From Gracilibacillus kekensis (lineage in GTDB: Bacteria; Bacillota; Bacilli; Bacillales; Amphibacillaceae): a stretch of DNA of 64,000 nucleotides. The DNA lies in the NCBI RefSeq assembly GCF_900143085.1, contig NZ_FRCZ01000003.1, positions 310,001-374,000 of the forward strand. The letters run 5' to 3'. The position numbers and the translations under genes were made by a program. Shown here piece after piece: positions 34,601-43,976 of this stretch; the first letter of the stretch is position 1, and every line of letters begins with the position of its first letter. The notes beneath the pieces were generated by a model. The model was not told the origin of the DNA. It saw only the letters and a list, made by a program, of their open reading frames with translations, and made no database searches.

Positions 34601-37525
34601 TATTTTACGGCCTCTGATGGAGTGAATACGGTGGAAACAGAAATAAAAACAGTTTCCATTGAAAATAACGCAAATGATGATCCATTGCGATTAAATGTCT
34701 CTGATCAGGAAATTATCAATGAAACATTTATTCTAAAAGGAACTTCTGAGCTTGATGACCCTTCCAATTTAAACTTAATGATTGACGAAAATCAACTGGA
34801 AGGTGGTTATCGTGCTATTGAAAATACAGCCTATTTTGCTTTCGAAGTAAGTGGGATTAATACCTATTTCCAAAATGGCGTCACAATCGGGGATGAAGTT
34901 ATTCATATCTTTGATGATTGGATGGCACAATGGGAGACGATAACAGTACCTCTTGATCCAAATTTTTTAGCAGTTGGAGAAAATATAATTTCAATTCGTG
35001 CAGGAAATAAAGCAAGTCCTTGGGAAGGTGATCCAGATGAAAATCGAGATGATTTTAATTTGAGAAATGTTCGCCTTGTGTTAGCGGATGGCACGATATT
35101 GACGGATCCTAATCATATTAATCAAGACAATGTGCTGGATATGGGAGATGATGGAACAGATCGAATTGTAGAGGATTTTACATTCACGATAAGTGAAGAC
35201 ATCGCTAATTCTTATGCCTATGCGTGGGACACCACTAATGTTTCCGATGGTACTCACCAGATAACAATTTCCGACTCTAGTAATGAAATCAAGAGAGAAG
35301 TATACGTGGATAACACGGGTCCTAGTATTGAATCAACTATCGTAAATGGTGAAACGATTAAAGGAAGCTTTACCATTGATGCTGTGATAACTGATGAAAT
35401 TGCCGGTGTTAAAGATTTCGAGGTTGTATTAGATGGTAAACAAATTCAATTACCTTATCAAACATCATCGGGAGATCTATCACCTGGAGAGCATGTGTTG
35501 ACGATTAATGCGACAGACGAAGTAGGAAATGACACCGAAAAAGTATATACTTTTGAGACAGTAGAAGAAAATCCATTAAAACCTGAAAATAGTACAGTTG
35601 ATAAAGCGAAAGGTGATCCCACATTAAAGGTTCGAGTAAACGATCCAATGGGAGACAAGCTCGATGTTGATTTTTACCAAGGTTTTCAATATAAACCTTC
35701 TGATACAGAGGTAGTAGCTTCTTATCAAGGTTCGTCGCCCATTGAGCCACCTGATACAAATCAGTTATCGGATGCAAGCGCATTTGCAGAAAATGACATT
35801 TCTGCCGTTTCAGAAAAAGATGGTAAGTATGTCGTTACAGATGATACGGATCAGTTCCCTTATCACCGCTTTGATGTGGAATTAGATCCTTCGATTGATG
35901 AGGAAGATCAGGTTGAATTAGAATGGCATGGAAATTCTCTAGAAGGACGCAAAGTAACGATGTATGCCTGGAATTTCACAACTTCTAAGTGGGATATAGT
36001 AGACTATCAAATTGCAGGAAGTGAAGATTTTTCATTGAAAGGTAATGTTGAAGTAGCCACATATAGTGACGAAACGAATCAAATTCAAGTAATCATACAG
36101 GATGAGATACCGTCAAGTAATGATCAATATGATTACACGTTTGTCTGGATGTCAGATACACAATATTATTCCGAAAGTTACCCGCATATTTTTGAAAGAC
36201 AAACGGAGTGGATCGTTGAAAATCAAAAGGAAATGAAAATCGAATATGTCTTTCATAGTGGAGATTTAGTCGATGAAGCAGATCAAGAGTACCAATGGTT
36301 ATATGCGGATGAATACATGAAAAAGTTAGATGATGCATCTATTCCATATGGTGTATTAGCAGGTAACCATGATGTTTTACAAAAAACAGAGGATTATACA
36401 GAATATTATAAATACTTTGGTGAAGATCGTTTCATAAACAACTCGTTTTACGGAGGATCTTATTTAAATAATCGTGGCCATTACGATCTGATTTCAGTGG
36501 ATGGCAATGACTATATTATGATGTATTTAGGATGGGGTATAACAGATGAAGGAATTACATGGATGAATGAGGTACTAAAGCAACATCCTGATCGAACTGC
36601 GATATTAACTTTTCATGAATATTTGCAAGCTACAGGAACTCGTCATCCACTGGGAGAAAAACTTTATCAAGAAGTGGTACTTCCTAATGAAAATGTTGTT
36701 GCTGTTTTATCTGGTCACTATCACGAAGCCCAAACATTAATAGATGAAATTGATGACGATGGGGATGGTACAACAGATCGAAAAGTTTATCAGATGTTAG
36801 CAGACTATCAAGCAGGGCCTGAAGGTGGACAAGGGTATATGCGCCTCTTGCACTTCGATGGCCAGAATAATCAAATCATTGTAAATACCTATTCACCATA
36901 TATCGATGACTACAATTATTATGATTCTGAAGAGTATCCAAATAAAGATGAATTTGTGATTGATCTTGATTTAACACCTAAAGAAAAAAGAGTGGCGACC
37001 GATGCATTTTCCGTAAACGTGTATACCGATACCCTTATCGGATCTGTTGAAGGTGTCGAGAGCGGAAATACCGCAGAAGTTACTTGGACTGGCTTAACGG
37101 AGGGAGAACAATACTTCTGGTATTCCAATGTAACAGATCGCCACTCTGGTAGTACTCGTTCTGAACTATGGTCATTGGTAAAAGGTGAAGACGAACAAGC
37201 TCAAGTGGATGAAGATGACAAGGATGAGGAGCAACCAGAAAGACCTAACCCTGATAAAGATTTAAATGATAAGGTTCCGACAGATCCTGGTATTGACCCT
37301 ATTCCTGTTACAAATGAGCCTGATATAAATGATGATAGCCTTGGATTCTCTGACCAGGAAAACTTTTACAACAGAAATATTGTTAAAAAACCTAGCTCAT
37401 TGGATGATAGTCTCCCAAGTACAGCAACGAATATCTTCACCTTTCTGCTTACAGGGTTATTGTTATTAATGGTTGGAATCGCCGTCATTATCTGGAAGAG
37501 GAAGAAAATTAGAAGCCAAATATAG
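31658..37525 (+). CDS. Wall-anchored lamin-tail/metallophosphoesterase protein
   Basis: A 1955-residue surface protein. It has an N-terminal signal peptide (VVLIALLLFSNLSPYVTVLNA), an acidic low-complexity stretch to ~135, three lamin-tail domains starting near residues 141, 425 and 713 (each LLITEIMP-like, YEYFEVYNNS, ETLVFW), each followed by Ig-like strands, more Ig-like domains, then a calcineurin-type phosphoesterase from ~1490 (WMSDTQYY, HSGDLVD, AGNHD, GHYHEA). It ends with the sorting signal LPSTA at ~1919, a hydrophobic helix and basic KRKK. TTG at 31658 is the start, 8 bases after AAAGGAGGG. Likely an extracellular phosphodiesterase or nuclease for phosphate or nucleotide scavenging (inference). 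No sortase gene is in the window. Confidence 0.85.
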   Translation: MKYKAKFKRMSVVLIALLLFSNLSPYVTVLNANTVQSTDSVEDVLTQESTSKEQNIEVESKEPPSEKTTEPEKEKELHITDDRSEVSEPFLEEEETKDTDAIEQHNSEEPTEKPQQESNKNEKSQPKQQLETTTTIDFQTLPSLLITEIMPNNDGADNYEYFEVYNNSDQTIVLDYYTIALRYLDGSTKDDIPFEFPEVKIDSGETLVFWRNPGQLSVNDFNSFYQTDLPSDKIVMYQGTGFYNSGDRGIVIEDAKGEVVTIGYLGSDIDSGKVVTYQFPTEGIEMEKYQTLVDPSPGQVEEEQIPAERVVTDRHTQPTIDHQQAEEVEEGKSVTIQATITDDQQKVNAELFYRSNNEKYKQLEMKEKDENIYEASIEAENVTVGTLDYYIIAKDPNHTVRLPKNEDFSVDVMTTEESEEDFQQYPHLLITELSPNTAGPGTDYFEYFEVYNNSNQTLPLQQYASIYYYTDSGKEVSFQVPAVEIAPEETLVFWYNNGNRTLADFNNNFSTNLSNDQVVQVTDSSFPGFANGGNRALIIRNAEQEEVVYADYDGADNDNTGAVIQYKYPLEGTSMLKWRPLAAPTPGTVNVDQVPVKPVDLPEPEMDTSPPEIHHEPIKEAKEFSSILVEATITDDVAIPTATLYVKSANEEYRSISMTSSSDDPSKYNVEIAGTFVDGDLTYYIETTDGVNISKSDEFVIKIQREELDTNNLPPLLVTEVVPDSTNVGSADGYEFIEIYNNTNQPIPFEHYKMQYRYGSDPASDVIWPSVPDDLIIPAQETLVFWIINGQNNEKTVADFNANYDSKLTEGEDIVRIESAGMANGSMRGLIVASNIGHEYAIAYYNDADTEDDTLPNKGIVYKYPSDGSNNMEKISAGSLDATPGMVEEYQIPNQPVQVINDTTPPSIETVSEQSTIKQTENLDITAKAFDAEELKTVSVYYRTNPNKEFIKANIEQSDQEDQFSYRIYAPEMIGQTVVEYYFTASDGVNTVETEIKTVSIENNANDDPLRLNVSDQEIINETFILKGTSELDDPSNLNLMIDENQLEGGYRAIENTAYFAFEVSGINTYFQNGVTIGDEVIHIFDDWMAQWETITVPLDPNFLAVGENIISIRAGNKASPWEGDPDENRDDFNLRNVRLVLADGTILTDPNHINQDNVLDMGDDGTDRIVEDFTFTISEDIANSYAYAWDTTNVSDGTHQITISDSSNEIKREVYVDNTGPSIESTIVNGETIKGSFTIDAVITDEIAGVKDFEVVLDGKQIQLPYQTSSGDLSPGEHVLTINATDEVGNDTEKVYTFETVEENPLKPENSTVDKAKGDPTLKVRVNDPMGDKLDVDFYQGFQYKPSDTEVVASYQGSSPIEPPDTNQLSDASAFAENDISAVSEKDGKYVVTDDTDQFPYHRFDVELDPSIDEEDQVELEWHGNSLEGRKVTMYAWNFTTSKWDIVDYQIAGSEDFSLKGNVEVATYSDETNQIQVIIQDEIPSSNDQYDYTFVWMSDTQYYSESYPHIFERQTEWIVENQKEMKIEYVFHSGDLVDEADQEYQWLYADEYMKKLDDASIPYGVLAGNHDVLQKTEDYTEYYKYFGEDRFINNSFYGGSYLNNRGHYDLISVDGNDYIMMYLGWGITDEGITWMNEVLKQHPDRTAILTFHEYLQATGTRHPLGEKLYQEVVLPNENVVAVLSGHYHEAQTLIDEIDDDGDGTTDRKVYQMLADYQAGPEGGQGYMRLLHFDGQNNQIIVNTYSPYIDDYNYYDSEEYPNKDEFVIDLDLTPKEKRVATDAFSVNVYTDTLIGSVEGVESGNTAEVTWTGLTEGEQYFWYSNVTDRHSGSTRSELWSLVKGEDEQAQVDEDDKDEEQPERPNPDKDLNDKVPTDPGIDPIPVTNEPDINDDSLGFSDQENFYNRNIVKKPSSLDDSLPSTATNIFTFLLTGLLLLMVGIAVIIWKRKKIRSQI

Positions 37526-37535
37526 ATGTTAAATA

Positions 37536-37575
37536 CAACTCCATCTCACTTTTTTAGTGAAGTGGAGTTGTTTAA
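37536..37575 (+). terminator. Terminator after the surface protein gene
   Basis: CAACTCCATCTCACT can pair with AGTGAAGTGGAGTTG (12 of 15), with TTTTTT in the loop and TTTAATTT behind. Confidence 0.65.
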
Positions 37576-37993
37576 TTTCCGAATGGTATAGTTTAGCTCT
37601 GTCTCACTTTATTATTTATAAAAAGTGAACAAGTATATTTACATTATTAGTAGTACTATAGTATAATTTTCAAGAATCAATAAGATCGAATTTTGTAGTA
37701 TTTAGTCGGAAAAGTTTTAATATGAAGGTAAAAAATGGTATGAATTTCTTATCTCCTATTTAATCATCAGCAAGCACTCATTCAAAACGCAGATAAGGCA
37801 ATGTGTTTTGCGTAATTACAAGTTTTATACGCAAGATATTACATTGAATGAGGAAAGTATTTTCGCAAAATGGTTCAACAAAATCCAAAATACTTTTACA
37901 TTGCGAGAATGGTTTTAACCCCCTTCTGACTTTTATTAATATCAAAGAAGGGGGAGATAAAATGATGTGAAGTTAAAACTTCGCAGTATTTAT
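37576..37993. other. Long intergenic region with hairpins
   Basis: About 420 bases between convergent genes. It contains a perfect 10-bp inverted repeat AAAGTATTTT (37854-37863) with AAAATACTTT (37887-37896), and a second hairpin of CCCCCTTCT with AGAAGGGGG-like arms at about 37919-37955. No coding frame or known RNA recognised; it could be the remains of an element. Confidence 0.4.
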
Positions 37994-39061
37994 TTATATT
38001 GTCCATGTGTCTGAAATAATAGCAGTAAGCTTCCATAACTCATTATCATTTTTCTCAAAAACAAGGTGTATGCTTTGCCAGTCCATCTTGGCATTTTCTT
38101 CTGTACCTTCTACATGATACTCAATGATTTTTGTGTTTGGAAACTGTTCCTTATGGTTGTTAATCGCATTTCCATGTTGATTATATTGATTTACAAATAT
38201 TTCGTCTGGTTCTTGCAATTTTTCAACATTTAAGAATTCATTAAAATAGGCAAGAGGCGTCAATTCAATTGGTTTTCCAGAGCCATCGTAATTACCCCAA
38301 TGATAGACTGTTTCATCTTCTTTAAAGTTAGCTATCTCCTCTTTTGTAAATTCTTGGTGCTGATCCTTAACATGTACATAGGGTGAGAACAGGACACCTT
38401 TTTCCTTATGGGCATACACTGCTAGTGCTTCCATATCTCTTTTATTAATTACTTGTATTACTTCTTGCGCTAGTTGCTCTACATTGGGTTGAACAGCCTC
38501 TAATCTCTCGACTTCAACATTATCCAGAATCCATTTATCTTCAACCCATGTAACGTGGAATGTTTTCTCAATTTTACCTCTCATCTGATTTTCCTGTTGT
38601 TGAATAACTTTATAGTGTTTCTTTGTTACTTTTTTAAACGTGAAGTCTGTATCTTTTTCAAAGAAAACTGGAGATTCCTTTGCGATAAAATAAACGCCAC
38701 GATCACGGTTTTCTACATAATTTCCGATAATTTCATTAGCTTGTTTAGTTGACATCACTTTTGTTAAGAAGCCACGAACTTCGTCAATTGAGTAGAAAGA
38801 GCTTAGGAAATTTTGATCATTTGTATCACTAATTAACGATTCAAAAGCTTCACGGTAGCTGTTTAAAACTTCTACTACTTTTTCTTCCGTAAGATTCTCA
38901 ACTGTGTTGATATCGTCTCTGTTTTTATCTTCTTCGACCGTTTTCTCGCTGCTAGAAGCAGGATTGCTTGATTTTGTCTCGTCTTCCTGGTTAGTTAAAA
39001 TCCAAACAATAGAGGCGCCTCCAATGAGCAGAATCAAAAATAAAAGGATAATTTTCTTCAT
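37994..39061 (-). CDS. Membrane-anchored extracytoplasmic protein, unknown
   Basis: A 355-residue protein with an N-terminal helix (MKKIILLFLILLIGGASIVW) and no lipobox cysteine, so probably a signal anchor. An acidic Ser/Glu-rich linker follows, then a soluble part that may contain two NTF2-like or MecA_N-like halves (FYSIDEVRGFLTKVM; FHVTWVEDKWILDNV; later WQSIHLVFEKNDNELWKL). The halves look like related modules but I cannot name the family with confidence. I chose ATG 39061, preceded by AAGGAGGCAGATAGG; longer in-frame starts lack support. Divergent from the YkuE-type gene. Confidence 0.65.
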   Translation of the reverse strand: MKKIILLFLILLIGGASIVWILTNQEDETKSSNPASSSEKTVEEDKNRDDINTVENLTEEKVVEVLNSYREAFESLISDTNDQNFLSSFYSIDEVRGFLTKVMSTKQANEIIGNYVENRDRGVYFIAKESPVFFEKDTDFTFKKVTKKHYKVIQQQENQMRGKIEKTFHVTWVEDKWILDNVEVERLEAVQPNVEQLAQEVIQVINKRDMEALAVYAHKEKGVLFSPYVHVKDQHQEFTKEEIANFKEDETVYHWGNYDGSGKPIELTPLAYFNEFLNVEKLQEPDEIFVNQYNQHGNAINNHKEQFPNTKIIEYHVEGTEENAKMDWQSIHLVFEKNDNELWKLTAIISDTWTI

Positions 39062-39225
39062 CCTATCTGCCTCCTTCATAGTGAGATAATGTGTTACTTC
39101 TAGCATAACAACTAAAATAGGACATGTCACATTGGCATTTAATTTGAAAAATAAAGAAAATAATAACATTTTTGATTGTATGTGATAGGATGATAGTAAA
39201 AGTAATTCGAAAGAGGTAGTCTTAA

Positions 39226-40059
39226 ATGAAAAGGAGAAACAAGATGATGTTGTGGATAGCGCTAATTAGTATAATTTTATTCAGTATAATAATTAAGAGT
39301 TATTATGACACACATTTCGTGAAAATAGAGCGTCTTGATATAACGACAGGTAAATTAGAAGAGAACCAGTCATTTACGATATTACAAATGACTGACTTAC
39401 ATAATAAGCAATTCAATAAAGGTAATCAGAGGTTGATTGATAAAATTCAATCTTTAGATCCAGATGTGATTGCAATTACTGGGGATCTAATAGATCGAAA
39501 AACAGAAGATGTTGAAAAGGCGTTGTCTTTTGTTGAGAAAATTGTTGAAATCAATCCCGATACCTATTTTGTATCTGGAAACCATGAGTGGGGAAACCCC
39601 TTACACGATGTTTTGTTTAAAGGTTTAGAAGAAAGAAAAGTAAGGCATTTAGATAATCAAAATACTAAGTTAGAAGTTGGGGAAATACGTTTCCAACTTG
39701 CTGGAATAGGTGATCCTTCTACCAACCATGATTCTATTGAAAAAGCACTAGCAGGATTAGATAATAACTTTTTTACAGTATTACTCTCACACGCTCCAGA
39801 TGTTAAAGAAATGCCATTTCCAACACCAATCGATCTGACATTAAGTGGACATACACATGGTGGCCAAATTAGCTTACCTTTAGTCGGCTCACTCATTGCA
39901 CCTGATCAAGGTTTATTTCCGAAGTATGATAAGGGGTTATATCAATTAAACGACAAGCAACAGTTATATATTGATAGTGGTTTAGGAACAAGCGTAATAG
40001 ATGCACGGTTGTTTAATCAAAGTCAAATGACATTCATCACTGTAAAAGGAGAAGGTTGA
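39226..40059 (+). CDS. YkuE-type metallophosphoesterase
   Basis: A 277-residue membrane-anchored calcineurin-like phosphoesterase. N-terminal helix MMLWIALISIILFSIIIKSY, then metal motifs MTDLHN, AITGDLIDRK, VSGNHEWG, LLSHAPD and SGHTHGGQ. B. subtilis YkuE is an extracytoplasmic metal-dependent phosphodiesterase; no twin-arginine motif is seen here. Two starts are possible: ATG 39226 after GAAAGAGG, or ATG 39244 after an ideal AAAAGGAG. The stop overlaps the next start (TGATG), so it is cotranscribed with the CPBP protease. Confidence 0.88.
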   Translation: MKRRNKMMLWIALISIILFSIIIKSYYDTHFVKIERLDITTGKLEENQSFTILQMTDLHNKQFNKGNQRLIDKIQSLDPDVIAITGDLIDRKTEDVEKALSFVEKIVEINPDTYFVSGNHEWGNPLHDVLFKGLEERKVRHLDNQNTKLEVGEIRFQLAGIGDPSTNHDSIEKALAGLDNNFFTVLLSHAPDVKEMPFPTPIDLTLSGHTHGGQISLPLVGSLIAPDQGLFPKYDKGLYQLNDKQQLYIDSGLGTSVIDARLFNQSQMTFITVKGEG

Positions 40060-40718
40060 TGAAGAAGTTAATGGTATTAGTAGTTGTGGCGTGCTTAATA
40101 ATGGCTTGGGTTGAACTATTCTTCGTTCCTGATTATATCGTAAAATCGTTCATTAAGTTAATTATTTTTCTACTACTTCCGTTTATTTATATTCGGTATT
40201 TTACTAAGCTTTCTTTCAAGGATTTATTCTCTTTGAAAGTTAAAAATCTAAAAGTCTCTAGCATTCTAGCAGTTGGTGTATTTATTATCATTTTATCTGC
40301 ATACTTTTCGGTAGGTGGTTTTTTCGATTTATCCAATATTACCGTGATGCTAGAAGAGAATATTGGTGTTAGTAAAAGCAATTTTCTTTTCGTTGCCATT
40401 TATATTGCACTTGTAAATTCTTTGTTAGAAGAATTTTTCTTTAGAGGCTTTGCTTTTTTAGCGCTACTAAAGTTATCTACGAGAAGACTAGCGTATTTAT
40501 TTAGCGCTGGGATGTTTTCGATTTATCATATCGCAATGATGACTGATTGGTTTTCCATATGGTTATTTTTATTAATTTTGGTGAGTTTATTCGTAGCGGG
40601 TTTACTATTTAATTGGCTAGATGAAAAGACAGATAGTATCTTACCATCCTGGTTGGTACATGTGAGCGCCAATATTTCTATTAATTTAATAGGGATCATG
40701 CTTTTTGAACTAATTTAA
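40059..40718 (+). CDS. CPBP-family intramembrane protease
   Basis: A 219-residue membrane protein with about seven helices. The CPBP/Abi motifs are present: SLLEEFFFRGFAF (Glu-Glu-x3-Arg), FSIYHIAMM (His) and WLVHVSANISINLIG (His and Asn). These are glutamic-type proteases related to Rce1, used for prenyl protein or peptide maturation and bacteriocin immunity; the substrate here is unknown. ATG 40059 overlaps the previous stop by one base, with AAAAGGAGAAGG upstream. Confidence 0.82.
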   Translation: MKKLMVLVVVACLIMAWVELFFVPDYIVKSFIKLIIFLLLPFIYIRYFTKLSFKDLFSLKVKNLKVSSILAVGVFIIILSAYFSVGGFFDLSNITVMLEENIGVSKSNFLFVAIYIALVNSLLEEFFFRGFAFLALLKLSTRRLAYLFSAGMFSIYHIAMMTDWFSIWLFLLILVSLFVAGLLFNWLDEKTDSILPSWLVHVSANISINLIGIMLFELI

Positions 40719-40779
40719 GTAAAACTAGATGGTGAAATCATTTTAAGTCACCAATAAATAAAATAAGTGTGGTGTCATA

Positions 40780-41133
40780 ATGAATAAATGGTTCGTATTT
40801 CTTATTATACTTCTCGCTGGATGTCAGCCACATGTGGAAAAATACGATTATCAAGACCAAACATATGATAAGTTTGTGGCAGACCAACCTGATTATTTCA
40901 ATTACATCATAATAAAGATAAATACAGCCACACTGGAGATAGCGCCTATTCCTGATGAACTTGATGCTTCTTATGGGACAGAAACGTTAGCTTATAAGGA
41001 CAATACAATAGTTGAAGGAAAGAAGCACAATTTAAATGATTTGGAAGTAAACGATCGGATAGATGCCTGGACAAATGACAATAAACAAATTCAAAGAATT
41101 AAGGTGAAAGAAGCAGTTGATAATACTTATTAA
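40780..41133 (+). CDS. Small lipoprotein, unknown
   Basis: A 117-residue lipoprotein with a signal peptide ending LIILLAGC (Cys15). The mature part is polar with a likely small beta fold near residues 60-110 (ETLAYKDNTIVEGKKHNL, then LEVNDRIDAWT), similar to YobA/DUF3221-like lipoproteins in layout. No strong ribosome site (GTGTGGTGTCATA). Its 3' end overlaps ligD on the other strand by 35 bases. Confidence 0.7.
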   Translation: MNKWFVFLIILLAGCQPHVEKYDYQDQTYDKFVADQPDYFNYIIIKINTATLEIAPIPDELDASYGTETLAYKDNTIVEGKKHNLNDLEVNDRIDAWTNDNKQIQRIKVKEAVDNTY

Positions 41134-42856
41134 ATGGACAACCTTTTTCCTTAAGTCGCTTAGGGACTGTTTGGATAGTAAAGTCTAACGGGTTTAATTG
41201 ATCATTTACTTCTTCCCAATAAAGTGGAGTTGCTACGGTCGCTTCTTTTGTCGCCCTAGCGGAATAAGGGGCGATAATTGTTTTCCCTGGTCCATGCTGC
41301 ACATAATCAACGTAAAGTCGGTTGCCTCGGTTCTTAATTAATCTTTCTATTGTAAAAAGATCAGGATACTCATTGATCAATACTTTTGCAACGGCCTCTA
41401 ATATCGTTCTGGTCTCCTGGTACGTTAATCCTTGAATAGGAATATGAACTTGTAATCCAGTTTTGCCTGAGGTTTTAACGAAAGGTATGAATCCCTGATG
41501 TTCCATCATCTCTTTAATTAACAAAGCTGCTTTTACAGCTAATTGAAAATATTCTAAAGTTGGTGGGTCTAAATCAAAAACCATTTCATCTGGATCCTTT
41601 TTTCCTACTCTGTTAAATGGAACATGAAACTCAATTCCACCGTGATTGCCAAACCAGATTAAACTTCTAAGATCCTGACAGAGCATATGCTTATCACCAT
41701 TGTCTGTTATTCTACTTTCGATAAAATCTGGTGCATAGTCAGGTATATGTTTTTGATAAAAAGAATGTTGATCTACTCCATCGGGATAACGGATTAGTGT
41801 TAAAAGTCGATCCTTTAATTTATTTAGTAATAGAGGAGCAGTAAATCTTAAGTAACTTAAATAATCTAACTTTGTTGCATGTGGAAATAAGCGCTTGCTT
41901 AATTTTGACAAAGTAACCTCTTGTGGCAATTGTGAGAGACCTAATTTAACTGCTTTATCCGTACAATCGGCAGGTTCTAAATCAAAACGAAATTGATGAA
42001 ACGAAGGTTCTCTTATTTCCTGGTCCGTTGCACTTAAGCAATGAATATCGATACAAATGGATGGTTTGACCTTCCATGTTGTTGCATTAAATTTTTGTCC
42101 ATGTTGTTTTATAAAGTCAATTAAAGTCTGTTTCTGATCAGAAGTGAAACCATTTCGACATTTACCTAATACTTGTAAATCATCGCCCAAATAGTGCGCG
42201 ACAGTAAAATAATCGTTTTCCATATTCCACTTCGTAATTACTCCTTGAATAATACGGAAATTTTTGATTTTTTGCCACGATTGGGTCCTTTTTCCTTTTT
42301 GATAGGATGAATTGGCAAGTTTTGCGACAATCCCTTCTGCCTGGTGCAAATGAACGATAGCTTCTACAGTTTTTACATTCTTAAACGTAGGAGATTTTTG
42401 TACGATTTCAGTCTCTTCGCCAAATAATTTTGATAAACGTTTATCTCTTTCCAGCCAAGGTTTCTTTTCTAGCATTGTTCCATTAACAGACAAAATGTCG
42501 AAGCAAACAAAACAAGCAGGGTTGTTATGCTGATAATGATTTATTTTCGAATACGACTGTAAACGTGCCCGTAATTGTATGAGTTCGAAATTAGTATGAA
42601 ATGGAGTGATGAACTGAACTAACTCTCCATCAAGAAACATTGGCAGGTCTTCTTGATACTTCTTTTTATTATTTTCACACCAGGATACAATTTCAGGAAA
42701 AGAGGAAGTTAAATCATTTCCATTACGGCTCCATAATGTGATCGAATGATCTGTCCATTCTAACCCACAACGGAAACCATCATATTTAACCTGATAATAC
42801 CATTTGTCACTAATTGGTACTTCTTCGACTAACGTTGGTAACATTGGTTTCCACAT
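41099..42856 (-). CDS. ligD: NHEJ DNA ligase D (ligase-polymerase)
   Basis: A 585-residue ATP-dependent ligase joined to a primase-like polymerase, the order found in Bacillus LigD. The ligase nucleophile lysine is in YYQVKYDGFR near residue 24, then FLDGELV and EGIVAKLANS; an OB fold follows to ~300. The polymerase part starts around RYPDGVDQHSFYQKHIPDYA and has the metal site DEMVFDLDPP. There is no phosphoesterase domain, as usual for Bacillus. It repairs double-strand breaks with Ku, notably in spores. GGGGAACTTAATA before the ATG. It is divergent from ku, with 117 bases between the start codons. Confidence 0.93.
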   Translation of the reverse strand: MWKPMLPTLVEEVPISDKWYYQVKYDGFRCGLEWTDHSITLWSRNGNDLTSSFPEIVSWCENNKKKYQEDLPMFLDGELVQFITPFHTNFELIQLRARLQSYSKINHYQHNNPACFVCFDILSVNGTMLEKKPWLERDKRLSKLFGEETEIVQKSPTFKNVKTVEAIVHLHQAEGIVAKLANSSYQKGKRTQSWQKIKNFRIIQGVITKWNMENDYFTVAHYLGDDLQVLGKCRNGFTSDQKQTLIDFIKQHGQKFNATTWKVKPSICIDIHCLSATDQEIREPSFHQFRFDLEPADCTDKAVKLGLSQLPQEVTLSKLSKRLFPHATKLDYLSYLRFTAPLLLNKLKDRLLTLIRYPDGVDQHSFYQKHIPDYAPDFIESRITDNGDKHMLCQDLRSLIWFGNHGGIEFHVPFNRVGKKDPDEMVFDLDPPTLEYFQLAVKAALLIKEMMEHQGFIPFVKTSGKTGLQVHIPIQGLTYQETRTILEAVAKVLINEYPDLFTIERLIKNRGNRLYVDYVQHGPGKTIIAPYSARATKEATVATPLYWEEVNDQLNPLDFTIQTVPKRLKEKGCPFNKYYQLLLSP

Positions 42857-42973
42857 TATTAAGTTCCCCTTTTCTTAAGTTAGAAAAAAATGAATCAGTT
42901 ACTCACTATTATTTTTAACTAAACTTTGTATGATTATAAGGGATTTAGTAAAAATAATAGAAGAGGTGATAAG

Positions 42974-43816
42974 ATGCATACAATGTGGAAAGGTACGATA
43001 AGTTTTGGATTAGTAAATATTCCAGTAAAGTTACACTCTGCAACAGAAAATAAGGATATTAAACTCCGAAATCTTCATAAGGAATGTCAGTCTCCTGTCA
43101 AATATGAGAAAGTATGTCCTGTTTGTGAGAAGGAAGTTAACCATGACGATATTGTAAAAGGATTCGAGTATACAAAAAATAAATTTGTGATTTTAGAAGA
43201 AGAAGATTTAGAGGCAATTAAAGAAGAAAAAGAAGATAAGGCTGTTGATATTGTCGACTTTGTTAAACTAGAGGAAATTGATCCGATTTATTTTGACAGA
43301 AGTTATTATTTATCACCAAATGATGGTGGAGCCAAAGCCTATGGATTATTGAGGAAAGCTTTGGAGGAAACTGGTAAAATTGGTCTGGCAAAAATAACGA
43401 TTCGATCAAAGGAGCATTTAGCAGTAGTACGTATTTATGAGAATACACTGGTTATGGAAACCATCTATTTTCCAGATGAAGTACGTGACTTTCAAGAAGT
43501 ACCAAATGTTCCAGAGGAAACAAATATTGTCGAAAAAGAAATTGAGACTGCTAAATTGTTGATTGAACAATTAACAACTACTTTTGAGCCAGAAAAATAT
43601 CATGATGAATACCGGACAGCGTTATTAGATTTGATTGAACAGAAGAAAAACGGCGAAGAAATATCAACTGCAAAAGAACCAGCTAAAAAAGATAATGTTA
43701 CAGACTTGATGGAAGCTCTTGAAAAGTCTTTAAATAAAACGAAAAAACAAAAAAAGCCTGCCAAACGAAAGAAATCAACCAAAAAAACAGCATCGCAAAA
43801 GGCGAAAGCAAATTAA
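42974..43816 (+). CDS. ku: NHEJ end-binding protein Ku
   Basis: A 280-residue bacterial Ku homodimer subunit that rings DNA ends and recruits LigD. It opens MHTMWKGTISFGLVNIPVKL, with a zinc-like CPVCEKEV segment, the core FVKLEEIDPIYFDRSYYLSP and LAKITIRSKEHLAVVR. The C-terminal ~35 residues are lysine-rich (KKQKKPAKRKKSTKKTASQK), a DNA-binding tail. ATG 42974 follows AGAGGTGATAAG; an upstream in-frame extension is unsupported. It shares a divergent promoter region with ligD, and sspH lies downstream, which fits use in spores. Bacillus ku is called ykoV. Confidence 0.93.
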   Translation: MHTMWKGTISFGLVNIPVKLHSATENKDIKLRNLHKECQSPVKYEKVCPVCEKEVNHDDIVKGFEYTKNKFVILEEEDLEAIKEEKEDKAVDIVDFVKLEEIDPIYFDRSYYLSPNDGGAKAYGLLRKALEETGKIGLAKITIRSKEHLAVVRIYENTLVMETIYFPDEVRDFQEVPNVPEETNIVEKEIETAKLLIEQLTTTFEPEKYHDEYRTALLDLIEQKKNGEEISTAKEPAKKDNVTDLMEALEKSLNKTKKQKKPAKRKKSTKKTASQKAKAN

Positions 43817-43821
43817 TTAAT

Positions 43822-43866
43822 ACCTGAATCGGTGAATCATATATGTCACTGATTCAGGTTCTTTAT
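43822..43866 (+). terminator. Terminator after ku
   Basis: A 14-bp stem with wobble pairs (43822-43835 with 43846-43859), followed by TCTTTATT. Confidence 0.7.
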
Positions 43867-43976
43867 TAAACATTTCTTTTGAAATCTTTCTAAATGAATT
43901 CTGATAAAACAGTGTTTACTTATTCTCTTTTTCGATATACTTATTTTACAATGATTCATGGGAGGAGATTAAGAGT

